Below are positions 59,130-64,000 of a stretch of DNA of 64,000 bases, in pieces; within the stretch, counting starts at the first letter, position 1; every line of letters begins with the position of its first letter. Made by a program: the position numbers and the translations under genes. The notes beneath the pieces were generated by a model that saw only the letters and a list, made by a program, of their open reading frames with translations, made no database searches and had not been told where the DNA came from. The stretch comes from Clavaria fumosa (Eukaryota; Basidiomycota; Agaricomycetes; Agaricales; Clavariaceae). The DNA is taken from positions 1,674,001-1,738,000 of the forward strand of contig OX637798.1 in NCBI GenBank assembly GCA_951802425.1, in the 5' to 3' direction.

Positions 59130-60706
59130 ATGCCGCCACCTCCGTTCATCGACCGCCTGCCTCGTCCCAGTATCCAGCCCGAGGCCCGGATGCACTACGC
59201 GAGGCCTGGATCCCCTCCTCACGTCGCCTGGCGGCGCTTGCGCACCACGCCGAGGATGGACAAGAGCCTCCGCACGCTTTACGCAGAGTCGATGCCGACT
59301 CCGCAGCCCGCTCTTCGGAGACCGCACCGCCCTGTCGAGCCCCCTGCGCGCCCTCCTGATCCAGACGCCAACCACTACCGTCTTGCAGACGGCTGCGTGA
59401 GTCACTTTTGGTAAAGAGAGGCTTGCCGCTTAACTGACGTACCATCCGATCGAAAGGTGAAGAAGGACCACCCGTCCGTAATTGTCAAACCTGTCGACAA
59501 CAAAGGGGCGTCGGATCAAGTGATCTCGGTGCAGCACGCCTTGAAAACCATCGTCGCAAAAAGCATCCTACAGTCTCATCCTCGTACGTCAACATCGGAT
59601 CGGGATGCTATTAGGTTGCGTGGCCACTTGCATTTGCCGGAACAGCCCCTGTTCCCCCGGGCACAAGAGTTCCTCGCCCCGGAGTCAAGGTCAGATACGC
59701 CGATAGAGTTCTTGCACACTTGATAAACATTGTGCTTCTCAGGGATTTCAATATCAAAGTCCAAGGCGACACAGCACGTCTGAAAGAGAACACGACTTCA
59801 AAGTCATCTCCGACGGCGTACTCGCCAAGAAGAACAACTCCGAAGTTCAAATCCTCCTTGAGCACACCACTTCGTCTTGCTAAATTGATAAGCCGTGCCT
59901 CCCGAGACCTATTATCAAAGGATCATACGCCCGCCCCGACTGCGCGCCCGGGAAAGTGCAAATGGTTTCCCATCGCGCCCGTCACATTTCGCGGTGAGGT
60001 GATTGGCAAGCCCAAAAACATCGACCTCGAACTGGCCCACTTCGAAGACGCCCCTCGCAAAGTTCCCGCGGTGCCGACCATTCGGATCGCGCCCAGCCGT
60101 GCTAGCCTTACGAATAGCGAGGTCACCGTGGTGGGAGAGTGCGCAGAGGGCAAATGGCGCATCGCGGAACACGCCAAGGCGACCCTTCCTCCCCAATCTC
60201 TTACCTATAAGCTAGCGCCCCAGCCCCCGCCGACTCCTTCGGGACCAGGTATTAAGCATCCATCGGCTAGATTCAAACCAGACACTCCCTTGCCCTATTC
60301 ATCGTATGAAGGGCCGCGTCAGCCCTCTAAGCTCACCCCGCGGCGCTCCGTCGCAGCCCTCAGCATACCCTCTACGGCATCCGTGTACTCCACCACAAGC
60401 ATCGATCTCGACCACACCTTCCCACATGACAACGATAATCGCTTCGAATGCAGTCCCGAGGTGTCGGGGCCGGCATTCTTTTTCCTGCCGACCGAGAGTC
60501 CCGACGAAGAAGGAGGCTGGGGGTTCATGGATAGCGACGAGACGCCGGAGCCGTTGCCATCGAAGAAGAGAATGATTAAGACGTCATGGGGCGTACCGGC
60601 AAACGGCATCGGCGGTGTAACTCGCAGAACTGCAGCTACCGTTGTCGAGAGGGATACGCAAGTATATGCGGCGCAGCTGCGCCATGATCGCAGAGCCATC
60701 AGGTGA
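59130..60706 (+). CDS. Conserved hypothetical protein, paralogue 2 (about 481 aa)
   Basis: Exons 59130-59396, 59466-59583 and 59646-60706 give 1446 nt, with introns of 69 and 62 bp. An alternative acceptor at 59456 adds three codons. The start MPPPPFIDRLPRPSIQPEAR matches paralogue 1 at 22697-24261. Both copies keep exon phases and an open frame, with indels in multiples of three (for example near KKRMIKTSWG). Content: Pro/Arg-rich N-terminus, a short conserved core (VIVKPVDNKGASDQV, LAHLINIVLLRDFN), then a low-complexity C-terminus ending RHDRRAIR. No domain recognised. The gene starts about 575 bp after the end of the membrane-protein gene. Confidence 0.65.
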
Positions 60707-61095
60707 ACTTCGACGATGAGAACAGAAGGGCAGATCTGGGCTGCTAAGATTATATAATTTCGATGGATCGATGGAGTCACGTGTATGAGCGAGAACCTCA
60801 TGCATGTCCAAGTGCTGCGCTACTACCAATCGACCTGTGCCTTGTATCCACTCTGTCATTCTCAGGTTCATTTCTTGATTCCGACATTACATTTCGAGGT
60901 GTACATTATATTTCAAGGTGTACATTATAAGATGGGCTGGAATCTAATATTTAACAATTTTGCAATAGGACGAATCAGGAGAGAGGGCGCAACGCCGCAA
61001 GCACGATCAAGCATAGGCGAGGGGATGAGTGAATGAGACATTACTCGTGTTTCAATTGTCATGTCATGCAATAGCTCGTCGAGACTCTGGCGGCC

Positions 61096-61690
61096 TTGCA
61101 AATGGCAGAAATTTCAACTCTAACGACCCTTGGAAGCACGAGATCGCGCTTTATGGCTTCAGGCATTGAATGGTTCGCACCTGCATTTTCAGGGGTGCCG
61201 TATTCAGCAACTGTGCTGATTCTTCCCATTCGAGTCTTATCTCAGGTTGTCAGCGATCATAGAGCCGGCAAACGGAACAGCAATGTATTCAAGTCCATTC
61301 AGTGCATCAGTTTAGCGCGAGTCGTCAACATTACTGTATTCGTATTTGAGGGGTCGTGACAGCAATTCCAAATCACGCCGTTTCGTAACAGGAGACGCTC
61401 TGACTAGCCGTCTGCGCGAAGTGAGCAGCAAGGACATCGTCACCCGGGTAGAAAATGGACCTTCCCACCTCCAGGGGACTGCACGTAAGGAAGAACGCCG
61501 TGTACACACCGCAAGTCAACAAGGCACCGAGCACATACGTGTAGAACTTGCGCTTCGCAATGCTGTTGACATGTCCCGACGTGATAGCGTCGCTGTCGAC
61601 TCTGGAGGGAACGCATTCAAAAATGAATAGTCGATCTGTCCGCGGCCGTCGTAGAGAGTGGGCAGCAAGGTCGAGCACGTGAAGGAATTG
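61096..61690 (-). pseudogene. Secreted-protein paralogue, degenerate (copy 2)
   Basis: This is the inverted-duplication counterpart of 21690-22240. The minus strand reads NFCDRNSFTCSTLL, YDGRGQIDYSFLNAFP and, after a degenerate intron, FAQTASQSVSCYETA-stop. No signal-peptide exon is present. It is more decayed than the intact gene at 20143. Confidence 0.55.
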
Positions 61691-61726
61691 CGGTCACAAA
61701 AGTTCTTATTAGATTCCTTACAGTGT

Positions 61727-62159
61727 ACCGGCACCATTTTGCACACCAAATACAATCTACCCTCCCCATATGTGTTTCACTTCCTCATGCCAAAAAGCAA
61801 AGAGACAGATTGTTTCTAAGTGGCCTTAGGAGCTTTGACTGATTTTTCCAGATTTTTATGGCTAAATGCAAGGTATATACAATGAAAACGAAATGTGAAA
61901 CCATGGCAAGCAGAAAACGGCCATTTTGCACAGCCGTGGGAACCATCAACATAAGGCTAATCACTCTTGTCGTCCAAATCTTCTGGGTCACCACTTGGTC
62001 CTGGCACACCATTCAGTCCAAAAAGGACGCTAATATCGTGCCACCCACAAAGTACACCAGTACGTATTTAGCGTTTCGGCCGGCCTCGGCCAAGATAACA
62101 TAGATTGCACAATAAATATGGCTTGGGGCAACAGAATGTGTAAACGATAATATCACCTT
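61727..62159. other. Spacer between inverted-duplication arm and satellite
   Basis: Small frames on both strands (for example 61858-62103) have no recognisable domain. No repeat structure is seen until the TTGGCC-rich array begins at about 62150. Confidence 0.5.
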
Positions 62160-64000
62160 GGCCCAGATGTCAAGTACCACACAATAATTGAATAGGCCAG
62201 TTGGTGAAGCCTGCTGACAAGAATATCACATGGGCCAATTGGCTCATTGTAATGATGACCAAGCTTTTCATATCATCTTGGCCAAGATACAATGGAGAAA
62301 ATATGATTTGGGCCAACATGGATAATATGCTGCAATATTCAGACTGGCCAATACTCATTGACCTGGGACAGTAATTGATTTTGGCCAAGATATCTCCTCA
62401 ATATCATCGGCCAAGATTCTTGTAATTCGTTTTGGCCAAGACAAGTCATGAATATCGTCTTGGCCAAGCATAGGCAACACAAATATAGTCCTGGCCAACA
62501 TGCCAGACATGCCGTAATATTAAGACTGGCCAATACCAATAACTGGATTCAGCCAATTTGTTTCGGCCAAGAGATGTCATTAATATACTCTTGGCCCAGC
62601 CTAGGCAACACAAATAGAGTACTGGCCAATACCAATAACTGGACTCAGGTAATTCATTTCGGCCAAGATGTGTCATTAATATCCTTTTGGCCCAGCCTAG
62701 GCAACACAAATATAGTCCTGGCCAACATGCCAGACATGCTGTAATATTAAGACTGGCCAATATCAATAACTGGATTCAGCAAATTCATTTCGGCCAAGAG
62801 ATGTTATTAATATCCTCTTGGCCCAGCCTAGGCAACACAAATAGAGTACTGGCCAATACCAATAACTGGACTCAGGTAATTCATTTCGGCCAAGATGTGT
62901 CATTAATATCCTTTTGGCCCAGCCTAGGCAACACAAATATAGTCCTGGCCAACATGCCAGACATGCTGTAATATTAAGACTGGCCAATATCAATAACTGG
63001 ATTCAGCCAATTCATTTTGGCCAAGAGATGTTATTAATATCCTCTTGGCCCAGCCTAGGCAACACAAATAGAGTACTGGCCAATACCAATAACTGGACTC
63101 AGGTAATTCATTTCGGCCAAGATGTGTCATTAATATCCTTTTGGCCCAGCCTAGGCAACACAAATATAGTCCTGGCCAACATGCCAAACATATTGTAATA
63201 TTAAGACTGGCCAATGGCAATAACTGGAATCAGGTTATTCGTTTCGGCCAAGAGGCGTCATTAATATCATCTTGGCCCAGCCCAGGCAACACAAATATAG
63301 TCCTGGCCAACATGCCAGATATGCTGTAATATTAAGACTGGCCTACAGCAATAACTCGAATCAGGTCATTTGTTGCAGCCAAGAGGTGACATTAATATCA
63401 TCTTGGCCCAGCCCAGGCCAAACAAATATAGTCCTGGCCAACATGCCAGACATGCTGTAATATTAAGACTGGCCAATACCAATAAATGGCTTCCTGTAAT
63501 TCGTTTCGACCAAGAGAGGTTATTAATGTCGTCTTGGCCAAGCCCAGGCAGCATAAATATAGTCCTGGCCAACATGTTGGACATGCTGTAATATTAAGAC
63601 TGGCCAATACCAATAACTGGACTCTGCCAATTTGTTTCGGCCAAGAGATATCATTAATATCATCTTGGCCCAGCTTATGCAACACAAATATAGTCCTGGC
63701 CAACATGCCAAACATATTGTAATATTAAGACTGGCCAATGGCAATAACTGGAATCAGGTTCTTCGTTTCGGCCAAGAGGTGTCATTAATATCATCTTGGC
63801 CCAGCCCAGGCAACACAAATATAGTCCTGGCCAACATGCCAAACATATTGTAATATTAAGACTGGCCAATGGCAATAACTGGAATCAGGTTATTCGTTTC
63901 GGCCAAGAGGTGTCATTAATATCATCTTGGCCCAGCCCAGGCAACACAAATATAGTCCTGGCCAACATGCCAGACATGCTGTAATATTAAGACTGGCCTT
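62160..64000. repeat. TTGGCC satellite with 96/131-bp subunits and a 227-bp higher-order unit
   Basis: The 131-bp unit contains CAATAACTGG, TTCGGCCAAGA, TGTCATTAATATC, TTTGGCCCAGCCTAGGCAAC, TAGTCCTGGCCAACATGCC and GTAATATTAAGACTGGCC. A 96-bp version lacks the ACATGCCAGACATGC part. From about 62530 to 63200 they alternate, so identical frames recur every 227 bp (62687, 62914, 63141); afterwards mostly 131-bp units follow. The first part (62160-62500) is more diverged. The array runs out of the window. Small frames across it are not genes. Confidence 0.92.

Larger units (their letters stand above)
58522..61726. repeat. Right arm of the 3.2-kb inverted duplication
   Basis: It matches the reverse complement of 21668-24868. 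Differences include a shorter 19-bp minisatellite (two units at about 60889-60932) and scattered substitutions. The arm starts in the last codons of the membrane-protein gene and runs to TAAGGAATCTAA at 61726. Confidence 0.9.

Noticed and set aside
61858..62103. 81-codon frame before the satellite
   Set aside because: Too short, no domain, and no start or splice context that sets it apart from chance.
62160..64000. CRISPR-like array
   Set aside because: Repeats are contiguous without unique spacers, with a 96/131-bp period and eukaryotic context. It is satellite DNA.

Overview
The window looks like a transposon-rich chromosome segment of a filamentous basidiomycete, most likely an agaricomycete. 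Host genes have short GT-AG introns (about 50-75 bp). The mobile fraction combines chromoviral Ty3/Gypsy, Ty1/Copia, a Tad-like LINE, pogo/Fot1-type, Tc1/mariner and hAT elements. Old copies carry many CGA-to-TGA and other CpG transitions, as expected from cytosine methylation. I cannot name the species.

Layout. 1-4.9 kb: a degraded LINE and, tail to tail with it, a 5'-truncated sister copy. 5-7.1 kb: a 57-bp minisatellite split by a Tc1/mariner fold-back element. 7.06-7.64 kb: a long perfect-type palindrome. 7.9-19.5 kb: a nest apparently bounded by 60-bp inverted repeats rich in CTTGAC/GTCAAG; it holds a dead Ty3 element, CAG-rich arrays, a captured intron-bearing fragment of the mitochondrial ribosomal protein mL44 gene, a hAT MITE and an apparently intact pogo-type transposon. 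19.5-24.9 kb: a gene island with a small secreted protein gene, its pseudogene and a hypothetical gene. 24.9-27.9 kb: short tandem repeats and a palindrome. 27.9-47.5 kb: nested Ty3 and Copia elements with hAT MITEs and two small inversions that can be read from the breakpoints. 47.5-49.1 kb: a 232-bp tandem array carrying another hAT remnant. 49.4-50.9 kb: a DUF676-type alpha/beta hydrolase gene. 51.5-56.2 kb: a young Copia element with apparently identical LTRs and a 5-bp target duplication, lying in a duplicated promoter region upstream of a multi-pass membrane protein gene (57.0-58.6 kb). 58.5-61.7 kb: an inverted second copy of the 21.7-24.9 kb segment, with a second intact copy of the hypothetical gene. 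62.1-64 kb: a satellite with 96/131-bp subunits forming a 227-bp higher-order repeat.

The host genes show no shared pathway. The strongest observations are structural: two inversions whose breakpoints restore reading frames or target-site duplications, a solo-LTR-like 264-bp element with an embedded tRNA-like sequence, a captured mL44 fragment, self-priming signals in the Ty3 family, and in-frame TGA codons at the gag-pol boundary of three unrelated retrotransposon families. All of this is read by eye; no searches or alignments were run.
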